From assembly GCA_013396755.1 (NCBI GenBank), contig VWZF01003613.1:518433-582432 (forward strand): a stretch of 64,000 nt of DNA, in the 5' to 3' direction. Below the pieces are notes generated by a model, which had not been told where the DNA came from, searched no databases, and saw only the letters and a list, made by a program, of their open reading frames with translations. Every line of letters begins with the position of its first letter. Position 1 is the first letter of the stretch. The position numbers were made by a program, and so were the translations under genes. Shown here in pieces: positions 13,610 through 28,000 of this stretch. The DNA is from Sclerurus mexicanus (lineage: Eukaryota; Chordata; Aves; Passeriformes; Furnariidae).

Positions 13610-13630
13610 AGGTGGGCCTACTGCCCACCT
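13610..13630. repeat. Short perfect inverted repeat (hairpin)
   Basis: The 8-bp arms 'aggtgggc' (13610-13617) and 'gcccacct' (13623-13630) pair perfectly around the 5-nt loop 'ctact'. The arms are GC-rich in an AT-rich region. The right arm runs on into 'cacctagtag', which partly resembles a reversed CTCF core. No function is known. Confidence 0.6.
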
Positions 13631-13639
13631 AGTAGCCAG

Positions 13640-14998
13640 TAACAGAATAGAGAGGTTGCAAGAGAAGGTCAAACTTAGTGTGCATACTAATGCTAAAAGT
13701 TTGCCAGTAAAGAGCAAGGAATTGTTTGTATTGGGTTTTTTTCAGGAAAATGGATGGATATTCATTTAGCAAACCAATGTCTGTGAAGTTGGTGAAGGTT
13801 AGCATGAGAACAAGTAGAAATTGTCCCAGCAGTACATTTCTGTGCAGACTTAAAGGCACCAAGTTCCTTGCGTCACTTAAAAGCTATAAATGGATAGAAG
13901 CTCTTCCCCAGTGATGGTCCCCTCAAAATAAAAGTGTGGATGCATCTGGGTCAAGTACTCAAAATGGTTCTCCACCACAGAAACAGGGTAAGTACCCTGA
14001 CGGCATGGGAAACCCTAGAGTCCACTATTTAATCAGCTGAGCAAGCAGTAAATGTACAAAAGCCAAAAACCTGTAATAATTTACCCTTGTCAGGAATGAA
14101 AAATTATTCCATATTAAAATTGTGGGCATAACATAAGAAAAAGGGGTACAAATCAGGAAGTATATAGAAATGTACAGAAATTTTAACCATATTATTGAGA
14201 CTTATTCAATATAAAAGTGTTCAGATTTTTTCTTTGCTTTCTTTTTCAATAGGAGTCTTAGATTAGACTCTTGAGATTTCATATAAATTAAAAATAAATT
14301 CTTTCCTTTATATAGGTACAGTTCCTTTTTGTCCAAATCAAGATTTTGAGTGTAACATGGCCAAATATCCTAGTAGATTGGGCAGTGCCAGAAAGTAGCA
14401 TAACAAGGAGGAAATGCTACCAAAGATTAACACAAATCAATCAAGTGTTTAATCACAAAAAGATTTCACCATGCTCAAATCAGAGGTACGCAGCATTAAT
14501 AAATATCTTGGCTGATAATAGCAATTTTTTAATATTTAATTTCTATCAGAAAAAGGTAGATTTCAAAGGAATTAGAGTTTATATTCTTAATAGATAATCC
14601 TTAGCTAGACTTCCCTATCAGATTTACAATTAACGATTAAAGAACTGAGTGGTTGATCTTTCAAAATTAGAATATAAAATTGCACAGGTCTTATATAATT
14701 GTCAAAAATGAAAAATGACTCTGAAGTCAGTAGTTTTAGAGAGTCCACTAAAGAAAACAGAATAAATTTTATCACCTCCTTAAATTAACTTGACGCATAT
14801 AGTGTGGGAGACACTGTATATGACTCAGTCACTAATGCAGCAGAAAGACACATGCAGTTCTGGTTATAATTTTTATTCCCAACAGTGATTATCTGAAGCT
14901 GTAAATAGTGACAAAATTTAGTCTCTCATGGGTCGGAGTTTTTAAAATCTCTGTATTACTAATATATGTACAAATGTTCCAGTTAAAGGGATTGCAAT
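13640..14998. other. AT-rich DNA, no gene recognised
   Basis: Contains opposing chance frames (77 codons minus at 13629-13862, 62 codons plus at 13726-13914) and nothing with a recognisable family. The 13900-14030 part is slightly richer in G and C. Confidence 0.6.
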
Positions 14999-15133
14999 GC
15001 TTCAAAACTGAGAAGCTTATCCAAAGAGCCCATTTTCTCACCATGTGGGAGACAAGTTAGTACTTCTTTTACAGAAGGTATTCTGGCACTACAGATTGCC
15101 TTTAACAAAAGGATACAATCTCAGTTTTGAAGC
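14999..15133. repeat. 15-bp perfect inverted repeat, 105-bp spacer
   Basis: The arm 'gcttcaaaactgaga' at 14999-15013 is repeated as its exact reverse complement at 15119-15133. Just inside the arms, 'tatcc' on the left faces 'ggata' on the right with a 1-nt offset, so pairing may extend with a bulge. No matching target-site duplication was seen outside the arms. It may be a tiny terminal-inverted-repeat element or a chance fold-back. Confidence 0.7.
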
Positions 15134-18100
15134 TAGTTATAGAAAATACCAACCATTCCTTCAAGGTCAAAATACCACTGAATATGCTAATTCTTGATAT
15201 AAATTTAGCCAGAGCAGGACTAGGCTTTCACTAGGCTCTTTAAGGATGATACTGTTACCTCTATATTTTTGTGAAAAAATAAAATCAACCTGCTGTCCTG
15301 AGAACAACACAACTGCTGGGAGCGAGGGGAATGAATATAGCATCACCTGCTTAATATCTGTGATTCTGCATTGCTCCCTACTGTGAATAAAGAGGCCTGT
15401 TCTACGGAAATAATAATTAAAGAAACTACATTTAAACTCCAGCATGATTTTATTTGATGTATGCATTTTTGTTTCACTAATGCACATTTTAACTTCCTAG
15501 TTTCATTTGTTCTTCTCTCATCTAGTTTTAAATGTTCAATGTACATGATTTCCTTTGGAATCTACCCTGTGGCTGAAAAGCAGTAAGTAGCTAACCTTTA
15601 ACACTTCGATCTACACAAATAAGCAAAAAAATATCCTTTAAAGCAAATCTTCCTAAATAACAGTCATTTTTAATGGGAAAAACAAAAAAAAGTAAGTGGT
15701 TTCAAGCAGTCTACCTACCAAGAATAATTTTGTTTCTCTTTCTTGAAACTTCTTAAAACTTGTTACCATCTCCACAAGAGTCAGGGAGAAGATGGTCATT
15801 TCAGATGGTAATTTTGGGTACTAGCTAGAACAAATCTATACTACCTACAATTTCAAATAATCTTTAATAATATGTAACCAGTGGCATTATATGTCACAGG
15901 CTACTTAGCATATTTGTTTCATACCATCCTAAACAATTAATCTTTTTTCTTTGCATGTTTATACTCTTTGGAATACACTTACATAAATGCATGGTGAGGT
16001 CTACAAAACACTTCCTGGCATTAAACACCTCTTCATATAGTCCAAAGAGAAGTCAATTACCAGGAGCAATATTTTACCACCTATACTTTATTTAGTGTCA
16101 TGTCTTCACAAACAAAATATGTAGAGTCAGCTTTAACTTATGTATCACAAGACCTGTAATGCTGGAGGTAGCTTAAGAGGATGTAGTTATTGTGAGGCAA
16201 TGACTGCAATGGCTTTTGCACTTAAATTACTTAATACTGTCTAAAGGTTGTTTATACCATCTTTATACCAGATCTGACCAGTGCATACAGACCTAAAACA
16301 GTGTTGTAAAAGTGGCATAACACAGTTGTGTACACATCTTAATCTGCATCACTGAAAATACAGAGAAACAGTATCAAACAGTTACTTTTTCTCAAGAGTA
16401 TTTTCCTTCACATAAGAATTTTAGTTATATTTACTATGTTGTAAGAGCAAAAATTATGCTTCCCATTTGTGAAAACTGAGAAAACCAAATTAGATGTCAT
16501 TCTGCTATTATTGCACATTTTCTATAAACGTGAAGAAAAAGACAAGAAATCATTATCATAAAATGAGATCAGGTGACAGGCCCTAATTTTCCCCATAACA
16601 ATTTTAACATGAAAAGGCTACATTCTTACTAAAACACTGAAGTTATCTAACAATACCTAATATAGTATTTCATACTTACTTAATATAAATTGGCATTTCA
16701 TCATAACAACTAGGACTTAGCCTACTTTACTATCATTTTACCCAGTTGGGATGCAACACTACATTAACAAGTAGTGGATTTGTAAATTTGTAAATCCATG
16801 GGAATCGATTTGTAAAAAACTGATGACTAGAGTGAACTCCAGAAGTGCCTTAGGGTTGTTTCATTTGAGGCCTAGCTTATTTCACTTCAGAATAATTTAA
16901 TTGATGTGCTCTTGGGCCATGGGCTAGAGTGTATCCAACTGGAGAACTACCTGGAAATTGTTTATGAAAGTAAACTTCTGTTCTGAGCCAAAACACTTAT
17001 GTATGCAATTTAAACATAGTGCATCCCATGATTCTGAAAAGTGCTTTTTAAGGTGTCTTAATAACTTAGGCCTTAGAAAGCCAAACCTGAACTCAGATTT
17101 ACAATATCTATGGTGTCTGAACCAAAGCCATAGTTGAATTAAAAAAAACCGAAACAACAGATAGTCTCCAATTCACCAGTCAGCTCCAGTAGTTAACCCG
17201 AGTTTACTACTTCTGCAATACCTAAATTTTGCTTATTAACCTGGTACCTTCACATGTGATTTATTCCAAAAGGATGCAAATTGAACAAATACTATACATA
17301 TTTCATATCATCGGTGTCTGTGTATCTCATAATCCTAGCATACTGAAAGGAAAAATTTTCAACAGATCATGAACAACAATTGTGATATACAGGCAATCCT
17401 ATAGCTGTATCGTCTATGCAAAGAAAGTTTTTATATATGTTAATTTAAAATACTATTCCTATGTGCTTTTGTATTTTCTAGAAATCCATTTTACAAGGAT
17501 AAACCAGAAACAGTTCTAAAATAATACTGATGTGAACCTATGAAATATCACATTTCCAGTAAATTTTGGTGAGTTATACACATTTAGGGGTTGATTCTGC
17601 AATTCCAAGGCTTACACTCACTCCTATTATGCTGAAGTCTTTCTAAAAGTGCATCCATCAAATCAAATAGTAAATGAGATTTCCCCAGTGAAAAGATGAC
17701 AAGTAGGTGTAGCCTGATGCCTAAACCCCCCGTACTACAATGATAAATGAAGAGTTTGGGAGTTCCTTGAAACTGTCAAACCTTTGCTGCCATGCCTATA
17801 CTTGGAAACTCATTACACTGTACAGTAGCATAAAGGGACCTTAAAACAGATATGCAGTCTGTAAACATTATATACAGTTACAATAATAAGTACATACAAC
17901 CGTACACAGTTATAGGCCAGTATACTCTGACTGGAGTTACAACAGTAAAATCCATATAAGTCTAAGCATGAACATCCACAACTAGATTTTCAGTGGCTGA
18001 AGTAGTTGCAAACTTCAATCACAGATGCGTCCTGTATCAAATCAGCAATATTATGTGCTATGAAAATTACAGTATCAGATAAAACCTCTAGTTTTATACT

Positions 18101-19210
18101 TCTTATATGTAAAGAATGTAAGGAAACTAGAACACAATACTGCCCTTGTAACTGAGTGTTGAATACTAAGGGAAATCATTTGTTAAAAAATAAGCTACTT
18201 CAGAGAATTCATTTAAAAATGAGAATAGCAACAAGGTTGAAAAATTAAGTGAATTATTTGATCAATTGTTTGTGTGACATTTTGAGGCTATAACATTTTA
18301 CAGAAATGCAATTTATTCAGATTATGATTAATTGTACTATAATTCCATAGTCAATCATTTTGTATCAGTTAGTTGATATTGTGTTTCTTTCCAGACAGAA
18401 AAAATGGATGTAACATTCCAGTACCTATTTTACTGACACAGATCACAAACATTGTGTTTGTTATACTTGGATAGTACTTCTTTATTTATCTTTCTAATGT
18501 CGTATGTTATCTTTGAATGAAATTTGTGTGGGAGGTAAAAGGTGATTTTCAAACAGGCATTGATCAGCCACACAAAAGAATAGGACTATGACCTTGAACA
18601 GGATTGTACTTACAAGAGAAGGAAGCATTTTGGGGGTATCTGTTTTCTGTTATCTGTGCATACACTGAGCAGACCAGTTGCTGTAATTTCTTATTTCCTT
18701 GCAATTTTCTGTAGTTCATTATACATATGCTATTTCCCGTGCAAAATACAAAGTTCTTTGGGAAGAAATAGGAAGAAGTACTTATTAAACATCAGTCTAT
18801 GCCTATTACCAGCATGTGAAAATCAGAAGAACCAAAAAAATCCAGAGTGCTTCCTTATGAGGTGTAGCAAGGTTAACATAAAAATTATATATTCCACATA
18901 AAAAGCAAACTGATTTTCTTATTGCTTAAGTTTTCTAGGTTTAACTAATTACATTTATCTATTATATGTGGAAAATACACTACAGTCTATTTTGTCATAT
19001 AACACTACAGCAAACTATGAAAACTCAGTCATATGTAGTGTATTAGCAGCTAATTCTTACTTCAGAAAATAGACATTAATCAACCTTCTTTTAAACTGTT
19101 ACATTCAACAGTAGTTGTTTGGCTTTAAAGTGTTATGTTTGGGATGTTTTAATTATGATGCCCATAAATATTGTAGATTGTATAATTAAAAGTAGGTCAT
19201 GTACTTCCTC

Positions 19211-19246
19211 TGGTAATCATTTAAGTTTTGGTAATCATTTAAATAT
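19211..19246. repeat. Two-copy tandem duplication, 18-bp unit
   Basis: 'tggtaatcatttaagttt' at 19211-19228 is followed directly by a copy at 19229-19246 that differs at 2 of 18 positions. This is a local duplication only. Confidence 0.85.
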
Positions 19247-20570
19247 TTTCTATTTGTAGGGATGATATTTTAATGATTAGAAATTAAATTTACCTCTTAT
19301 ATGTCTGCCAGTACTTTTGAAACAATACCACTTCTTAATATTACCAAATAATAAGTCTATTTCTGAGATTCATAAAGCTTCTAGAATTTCTTGGGTTCTT
19401 TATTTCCTATCTAAAAAACAAACACTATTAAGGTGTAACAACCTCAATACAGAAATATAATGCCTGCAATACGTTTTGGATAATACTAGAATATTAAATG
19501 CAGGATAGAGTAGACCGTACTCTGCCGTGTAAAAGTTCATTTGGGCAAACAAATTATTACATGGAGCAGACTAATACTACTCTATGTTACATACACTGCA
19601 GTAGACAGGGATTTAGATTGCCCTTTCAAATGAATGTATAAAACTAATGCACACTTCTTTTTGTACTTTGACAATTGACAATACAGAAACTCATGACTGG
19701 CCAGCTCTTCATAGGCCATGAAAAAGAGTTTGTCAAACCATAGTGCATGATGATCTACAATGCAAAAAAAAAAAATTTCCCATCTGTGCAGATATTAATT
19801 TGGAGTTTTTTCTTCATTCATATGGATTTTCAGGTCTGATTTAAAAAAAAAAAAAATTGCAATACAAATAAGAATATAGGATGGCCCCATGTTAATCTCA
19901 GCAGAGTTTGAAATCTTTTTCCACTCTCCAAAGATCTTCATCTGGACAGTGATGGAGTGTGCCAGAGCCATTTAGTTTATAAATATTTTTTATGGTAGCT
20001 GCAAGACAAAACACTTTCTGTAAAAAAAAATCATGAAAGGAAGTAGAATTTATTTTTAGTAAATATGGAAATTCTGTACTTTTTTTCCCCTCCTGCTTTG
20101 ATCTCAGAATAGCAAAGGATGAAGGATGACTATAGTAATAAATATGCTATACTTACAGTAAATATACTACAGCATGTAATGGAATCTGACACAGTTATTG
20201 CTACAGCAAAATGTTAACAGGTCTACTTAGCACACCACTGTTTCAACATAACTTGGCTGCATCAAAACCTATCCTGGTGGATGATCCATCACTCAGGACA
20301 CTATGCAGTGTGTGCATGTACGGCACTTAACACATCAGGACTCCAATTTCAAGTGGGAGCTCTGCAATCTTCTGCTTCTGTAACAGCCCTGGATCAAACC
20401 AGGTGCTATCAATAAAACAGTGAGATGCATTTATCTCTTGCAACATTTGGGAAATCCCTTTCCAAAATAAACTCTTTCCTATTTGTATGTGACTTCAAAA
20501 ATTTCCAAAGTAAAATGCTGACTGAAGAAAGAGAAAGTCTGCAAGTTGTTCATAACTGCATTAAAAAAGG

Positions 20571-20589
20571 AAAAAAAAAAAAAAAAAAA
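20571..20589 (+). repeat. Poly(A) tract
   Basis: A run of about 19 A's, preceded by 'aaaaaagg' a few bases upstream. No retroposed sequence could be recognised on either side, so I treat it as a simple repeat and not as the tail of a retrocopy. Confidence 0.75.
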
Positions 20590-23500
20590 GAGTGTCAAGC
20601 AGAAATCTTTTGGTCCTGCAGCCAGACTACACCTGAAAAACATTATAAATAATATTTCTTATTTCAGGATTACACTAATTGTCTCTTGTGTGAGATTTCA
20701 GCCCAGATCCCAAATTACTCAGTTAGTTTCCTCCATAGAAAAAAAAGAACATTAGCACCAGAGTACTCATTAGAGAATACTAATTTGAATGGACAAATTA
20801 TAACTGTAAAATTAATCTTTCTTGTAGTCTTTTTAAACTCAAAATTTTGCCTAAAAAAAGAAAGAACAAATGCTTTTTCCATATGAAACCCAGAATTTAC
20901 TGTTAGTAAAGTAAAATTCTTAATCTATTCAAAGTATAATTATTAGTGCAGGACTTATTGTTACAGCAGAAGACTACTTCTATACAGTTAAAGACTTATT
21001 ACTATTAAGACATGAAAAAATGAACACATTTTCCAGTTTCTATCCCTTCTCTTGGTATTGCACTCACCCTTTCTCCTCTCTTAAGGAGGTCAGGAGTTTC
21101 AATCCAGTACTGGAGGAGAAAGATGGAACAGTATTACTCTATACCACACTATGTTAAGAGTTGTGAACATCTCACTCTACACTGAGTAACTACTTGTTAC
21201 TGGTATCTATACAAACCTATGGTTGTATCCTACACAGGTAAGTAGAATTGAAGCAAAGTAGGCATAACCAAAATAAAAATTGCTGTTAGACCGTGGCCAT
21301 GTGAAACACAGATCTAGATATCTCAGAAGTTCAGACAGAGCAAGCCTGGCAAATCTCAGTCAAAGGCCTACCAAACTTAGTACCAAGCCTATGGCCTGTT
21401 GCTGGCAATTGTAAAACCATACTACAGTCCTGCAGGCTTAGGCTCAGTGGAAGAATAGACAGCAGACATACACATTCAAGAACAGCAATGACCTGTTCAA
21501 AGAAGATGTAAAGAAGAGTGGATAAATCTGATAAAAGTTTTTCTGCAAAAAATCCAGGGTAATGTAAGTCTACAGATCTGCACTGAAACCCTCTGTTTGA
21601 AAAGCCTTCATTTCAAAGATCACTTTCCACAAGATGAAGAGACAAAATTAATACAAATGGAAGAAACACTTCTAACCAAACACAGGTTACAGTCAGCATG
21701 AATATAAGTGCAGGAAACAGTCACCTCCAACTCAAAAAAATGGCATCTCAAATCTGCTTACCTGAAAGCAACATAAGGAAGGCGCAAGCAATATAGGTAC
21801 TAATAAACATGTACACAGTAAGTTTGTAAACAGACGTGATGTATCAAGCACTACAGAACAGATACATAGCAGATGCTCAGCCATCAGGTGAGAATAGTAT
21901 ACAAGTCAACTACCCAAATAATTTACAAGTATGGTTACCAGCTTTGGGGATAGGGCAGTTAGTGTACTGGTTGTACTTACCCAATAATACTACTACACCT
22001 ATAGCTTGATCTACACAGAAGACAATAAAATGTTACCCTGTTAATGATAGAAATGCTACACCACTAACTTCTTCCACTTGAAGAATACCCACAGAAGATT
22101 GACCAGGCTGCTAATAATTAAGAAATAAATTCATCCCCAGCATAACACCACCACTGTCACAGAACTCCTCATAAGTTATCACACCAGATGAATTTGGCTG
22201 AGCGTTAAAATAGTCATTACTGTAATTAGGATTTTTCTTTATAAAAATTCATTGAGAATGATCTGAGCAAAGTTACTCTATAGTTGATTACAGCTCATGA
22301 ATTTACATTATCATCAGCAGAAATATTCAGAGCCAGTTAAAAACATGTAAGTGATTATACCGAAAAATAATAAAACAGTAATTGGATGTACAATGCAGGG
22401 TGTATCAGATTTAAGAAAGTTTGGTTGTTTTCCTTATTTGTAAATCATGTGATAAATACATACATTTTTCATAAGATAAACATATTTTTCATTACTGATG
22501 AACTCCTTAAAATACAATATCTCTAAAACAGTCTTGCAGGGCTGTAGTTACTTCCATATAGAAAAAAATCAAGGAGTTCAGTCTTCAAAAGATGAAGTCA
22601 TCTCTTTGAGTGAATAACTTAAATTCCTCAAAATATGCCCAGTTCTATTATGAGAAGTCTTTGCCCCTCCTCAACTTGTCTGAGAACTAAACTCTAAGAA
22701 ACTTCAGATAATACCAGTATGCTCCTTAGCCTCCCTCAGTGAAGTATATAATTTAATCATTATTTGTTTTGATTGTTCTTTATTTAGTTCAATGGAATAG
22801 TTCAATCCTATCTCATACTCATAAAGGTTCTCATCACTCTAATAGTAATATTTCTTTCTGAAGTTCACTGAGCAGCATGATTATAGCTGTCAGCTGTTAC
22901 TTGTTCCCTCATATCTTCCCTCATATCAAACTTCTTTTTTTGTTGTTTTACTTATTTATGATGTGCTGTGATAGAGTTATCGACAAAAGCAGAGTTGCAG
23001 AGTTACTCTTTATAGCTGGAACAAAAAGAAATGAGTTTTCATGTTTCATCATTTCTAAGGGAAGTCAAAGAAAGGTCTGCCTTTGGTTATGCTTTAGTTT
23101 TAGTTTCAAATTCAGATCTCAAATATTCCTTAATTTAGGGATGCAGATATTAGGGACACCTTCAAGGTCCGCTCTCAATCTAGCGAAGTCCTATGAGGGA
23201 CTCTAGAAAGGACCAAATTCACATCCAAATATCCTAAAACTACTTGATGGGTTCAGGATCAAAACCTTTCTCCTAACAACATATATGCTTAATCCCTGTC
23301 TAAATTTTGCAAGCAGTGATATTGTTAGGATTCCTCACAAAAAGAGGCTCTCCCTTCCCTTTTACCTTAAATGCTGAAGCTCTTCTCATTTTGAGTTAGA
23401 ATTAGTAAGACACACCATCTTTGACAGTCATGGTTAACAAATAATACCTCTATCTTCATGATAGATCTTAGATATACAGTTTCTTATAATTTTGAAAATT

Positions 23501-25029
23501 AAGACCTCCAATTCTCTGAGACTTTCACACAAAAATCTTACAAAAGTAGGAATCAATCCAACCTCACAAGGAAGCCTTTCCAAGTCTTCATTTTCTTGAG
23601 GAGACCCTGGATCACCTTCTTATTTCTTTTCATAAGCCCAATGTTTCTATAAAACAATAGAGGATAAAAAAATGAACCCTCATTTTTTTTAATTAATAAT
23701 TAAAACAATAGTAATAACAGCTTTTCTTACATCTTCAGAGACAGCCATCAAAATCTGCTATTCTTATCAGACTATAGCTTGAGCATCAACCTTCAAAATC
23801 CACACATCAGAAACTTTTTGTGGCAGTGTAGTATTTAAAAGGTCAAAGCAATGGCATCACAAGGCTTATAGCATACTATAGATTAAATCAGATGTATGAA
23901 ATTAATAAGAATAATAAGACTTCTTACATGTTATTCAACGGGGATACATCAACCTATGAAGATCACAAGTCTGATAGGAAACCTTATTCAATGCACTGAG
24001 TACACAACAAAACACAATGAACAACCTGGATATTTACAATTACAGCTTGTGCTAGCTGAGTCTCCGCATCGTCAGCTGAAACATAATAATTTCTTTTAGA
24101 AACTCAAAGCTTATCTATCCAATGAGTTCCAAGAGCAATTTAAGCCTATTTATTAATGTATATCAACCAGATGAAAATCCACCACCCACAAGTGTCACAA
24201 AGTCCTTCTACTGTAAGCAGTCTAATTATCTCCATGTGTGTAATAAAAGGAGAATACAACTTTGTTAGATTATCTCTACATCTGTAATAAAGAAACATGG
24301 AACAGAAGAATATTAAACAAATGCTTTAAAAAGAAACAGTCATTGCTGTTGACAAAGTGCTGTCCACTGGAATTCTTTGGGTTGTAATTCTTTGTGGTAA
24401 CCAAAGATTATCTGCTCAGTGATTTTCATGAGCTTCATAAATTCTTGCTCCATTTTCTATCTCATACTCTAAACAAATTTTTGTTCTTGCTGCAAAATTA
24501 AGTGATAAATACACAGAAAACCTCACACAAACACTTTGTATTTCACCTTGATGGGTGCAGCTCTAAGATCTCCAAAGGAATTATGCTCTGAGTTCAAATG
24601 TTTAGGTTATTCAAGACTGCATTCTACATTCTCTTCTAAAACACCTGTAGTGTAGCACATAAACCTTATTGTGTAAAAGCTTATAACAGTACAGTTGCAT
24701 GGCAAGGCTTCTAAACTACCTGCAAAAAAACCTGTAGTCCCCAGATCTGTGCACTTACTGAACACCATATAAAGGCACTACATTAGCACCAGCCTCATCA
24801 CCATATCCCCCATACACACAGAGACAAAATTTAAATAGGCAAAATACGAGAGAAAATGAGGCAGCAAAACTGGCCTTCCGAACAAAATGGGATAATTTGA
24901 GTAAAGATACCCTGTCAGCCTGTTCTAAGAAGGAAGTTATCCACATCCCTGTTGACATGATTATGTGAGAGGACCTCTGACTTATTTTGATGATTCTATT
25001 TTTCTGAAAATAGGCAGAAATATAAGCAG

Positions 25030-25139
25030 TCCTTCCTTCCTTCCTTCCTTCNCTTCCCTTTCCTCTTCCCTTTCTTCCCTTTCTTTTTCTTTCTTTTATT
25101 TCTTTTTCTTTCTTTTCTTTCTTTTTCTTTCTTTCTTTG
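25030..25139. repeat. Pyrimidine-rich microsatellite (CCTT)n grading into (CTTT)n, with one undetermined base
   Basis: About 110 bases almost free of purines on the plus strand. A (CCTT)n block at 25031-25051 grades into CTTT and CTTTTT units. Base 25052 is N, the only ambiguous base I noticed. Homopyrimidine tracts of this kind vary in length and are hard to assemble, so the length given here may be wrong. A 74-codon frame crossing it is an artefact of the repeat. Confidence 0.95.
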
Positions 25140-28000
25140 TAGTTGGAGAAGGCAGGACTCCAAGAGCAGAAGAGCAGTTCAGGCTTTAGACTTAGTTTTT
25201 GAAATACAAAATATTGAATTGATGTGGCTTATTGCAAGTACTGTGAATTAATGGAAATTGTACATTTTTAAACACAACACTAAGAAATAAAGAAAATATA
25301 GTGTTCCTGCTTTCGTACAGGATGATCAACTAGAAGACCTTTTCAAAACCCTTACAGCCCTATTCTCTATAAATATTAAATTAAGCTAGAAATACATCAG
25401 GGCAGTGACTCTCAATTGAATCAGTGCTAAATCAAATTAACCACCAATACTAATCAATCCTTATTTAGTCTAAGGAATCGCCCATCTCTCCAATTATAAA
25501 TTTCAGCAAAAGAATTCCATCAAAGATAATAAAAGCTGGAGTTTGAATAGGTAAGTAAATTAATAATGGGACCAAATCACTTAATGTCTAGAATACAACC
25601 AGAGCTTATAAAACTGTAAATTATCAAGTTTTCTTTTTACACACTGATCAGTTTTTGCTGGCACATCTTTCCTTCTCTTCTTTTAAGACAAAAGCTTGCT
25701 CTCTTTTCTTCACAGGAAGTCATATGCAATGATGATTACAGATTTAGGACTTTAGCTAGTATTATTACAAAATGATACTTGAGAAAAATAGCATCTTGAT
25801 AATTTTTTTCTTTCCCCTATTTGTTTTACAAAGCAAACATAAACAAGGTAATCTAGAGGCAAATTCTTGTGTTACTGTAGATAACTACCTAATTCCTATT
25901 GATTTCTTCCATGATTTCAAAACATTTTTCCTGTTCCTGGATATCAGTAGAAAAATATACTCCACAAAATGAAATGGAAAATGGATCAATTTTAGCTCCA
26001 AGAGACGTCCTCCAGTAGTTCTACACACTATTGTTTACATTATGTGTTTATAGAGAGATTATACTATAATTTATAACTCATGTTCTAAATCATGTCTTTT
26101 GCAGCAAGGCAAACGCTGCAGCTTTACAGAGGAAGTTCAGTGCCACTATTCCCTAGCAAGTTTATATCTATTTCCCCTCCCTCCATTTATTAAAATAATT
26201 TTCACCCGTACAGCTGTTGCAGCATCACCCACAACAGAATAGTTATGATGTCATACAGTTTCTATTTCATAAACAATTAAAAGATTCAAAGACTATTAAT
26301 TCAACTATTTTCATGACATTAATTAAACTGCCACTGGTTTTGCAGCCCTGCTCTGAAATCAACTTTAAGAGCTGTACTAATGGACTGTTTTTTCTGTTGG
26401 CTGACAGACAACTTGCCTGAAGCACAGGTGTGTTATCATTCATGTTCTGAAATCTTCTGGGTTTTAAACTCACTTTTGCAGGTAAAGATGTAAGGGTGCA
26501 ATTTTATATTTACATCAGTATCTGCTTTGAAAAAGTAACTTGCAGATACTACAAACAGAGAATAGCCCAACTCCAGAAAAGTTTGTTCAGAAAGCTCAGG
26601 AGTTATAAAATGCATCTCTTTCCTCAGGTAATTTGAAGTGCAGCCTCCAGGACTGACTAACATAGTAAAGTAATGCCTTCTTTTCCTAGAATCAGGTTTT
26701 GTTTGAAGTTCAGAGATACAAGCTACAGGGAGAACACATGCTATGTTTCGTTTGAAGGAATTTGGAACTTAAATCCACACAGAAACCATTTTGAAGCAAT
26801 GTGTCAAGACCACTGACAAGGATGGAGGCTAGCAAGAAAGAATCAAGGCCAATGAATGACTGTGTATAGACATGTCAGCACTGGGAACATTGACTGAGGT
26901 CAACAACCTACTGTGCTGAACCCAAACTGGTGAACTATTTCCAGGGGCAATGATAAGAAGTTCAAGTTCAAGTAAGCTGCTTGAAAAAAGATGCAAAAAA
27001 CAAAGCAAAATTCAAGGAGTAATAGAACCCAGCTACAAAAGTCAGAACTCCGAACATACTGCTGACCTAATGGGGTCCAGAGAGATGTTGTGAAGCACTG
27101 GCAATTGATTTTACACTAGCGCTTCAAATGACCACAATTTTGGAGAGATAGGGGACTTTTGTTCTGACTCACACGAAGCATCTGATACAAAAGGACATGT
27201 ATCCAGCCAATATAATTTCTTTAGAAAGAGACATTGAGCAATAATAGCATTTCAGTTTGAACTGTACCAAGAATTTTCTTCCCAGTACAGTTTTTACAGA
27301 AATAGCTGACTGCAATTTCAGAGAAATATCTTACAAGCACTGAAATACGGTACAGAGCCTTTGGAGGGTGGGGGAAGGGTGCTCCTTCTGATGGGGTCAA
27401 TGAACAGCCTGAATAAAAAAATCACATTTTTAAGATACACATGTGCATTTTATTTTAGTCTCCATATGTTCTGTTTATTTCTACAAGATAAAGAAAATAC
27501 TATGCATTAAAATAAAAAAAAAAGGAAATATTTGTCTTTGCTCCAGTGTCTATGATTTAAAAGTTAATCAATATGTAAGGACTGAACAGGAATATGCTTA
27601 TTAGTAACTTTTCCAAATGTCTTTTACAGTTTTGAACAGTGACACTAAGCTGTTCATAACACTTGCACAACATCCAGTATCCTCTACTTCATCATATTTA
27701 TTCATAGGATGTTGAGCCATTTTGAATAATTTCATGCATATCAACGTCCATAACTGTTTCAGACACTCCAGTAGCACATGCTTCATTACTGGTGTTAATC
27801 CAGAGAGATTGTTTTTTGTCAACACTCCCTCCACATTGAAGAATTATGAACTATATAATTTATTTTCATTATTTCTCTTTACACTGATGCAATCTTTTAG
27901 AAGTGTACTGGCTTTTCAAGTGAATCAGGCTAATAGTAACCCTAAAGCATTGTTTAAAGGGAGTATACTGCTTGTTAGCATACGTATTATAGTGGATGAC
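25140..28000. other. AT-rich DNA, no gene recognised
   Basis: AT-rich sequence with a somewhat less AT-rich part at about 26690-27140 that could be an old repeat, but I cannot match it to a family. Frames of 60-106 codons are present on both strands without resemblance to known proteins. Confidence 0.5.

Larger units (their letters stand above)
15134..25029. other. Ten-kilobase AT-rich stretch with no recognised gene or repeat family
   Basis: Unique-looking AT-rich DNA. Low-complexity patches include A-runs at about 19766-19777, 19842-19855 and 20571-20589. The 21-22 kb part is rich in short trinucleotide patterns but not repetitive. The longest frame (109 codons at 22877-23206) resembles no known protein. 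No CR1 or LTR hallmark was seen. Confidence 0.55.

Noticed and set aside
19211..19246. Short tandem duplications here and at 5076 and 34416 as a possible CRISPR-like or satellite array.
   Set aside because: Each has only two units with no regular spacers; the genome is vertebrate.
20545..20600. Poly(A) tract as the tail of a processed pseudogene.
   Set aside because: No recognisable coding or mRNA-like sequence upstream on either strand and no flanking direct repeats seen.
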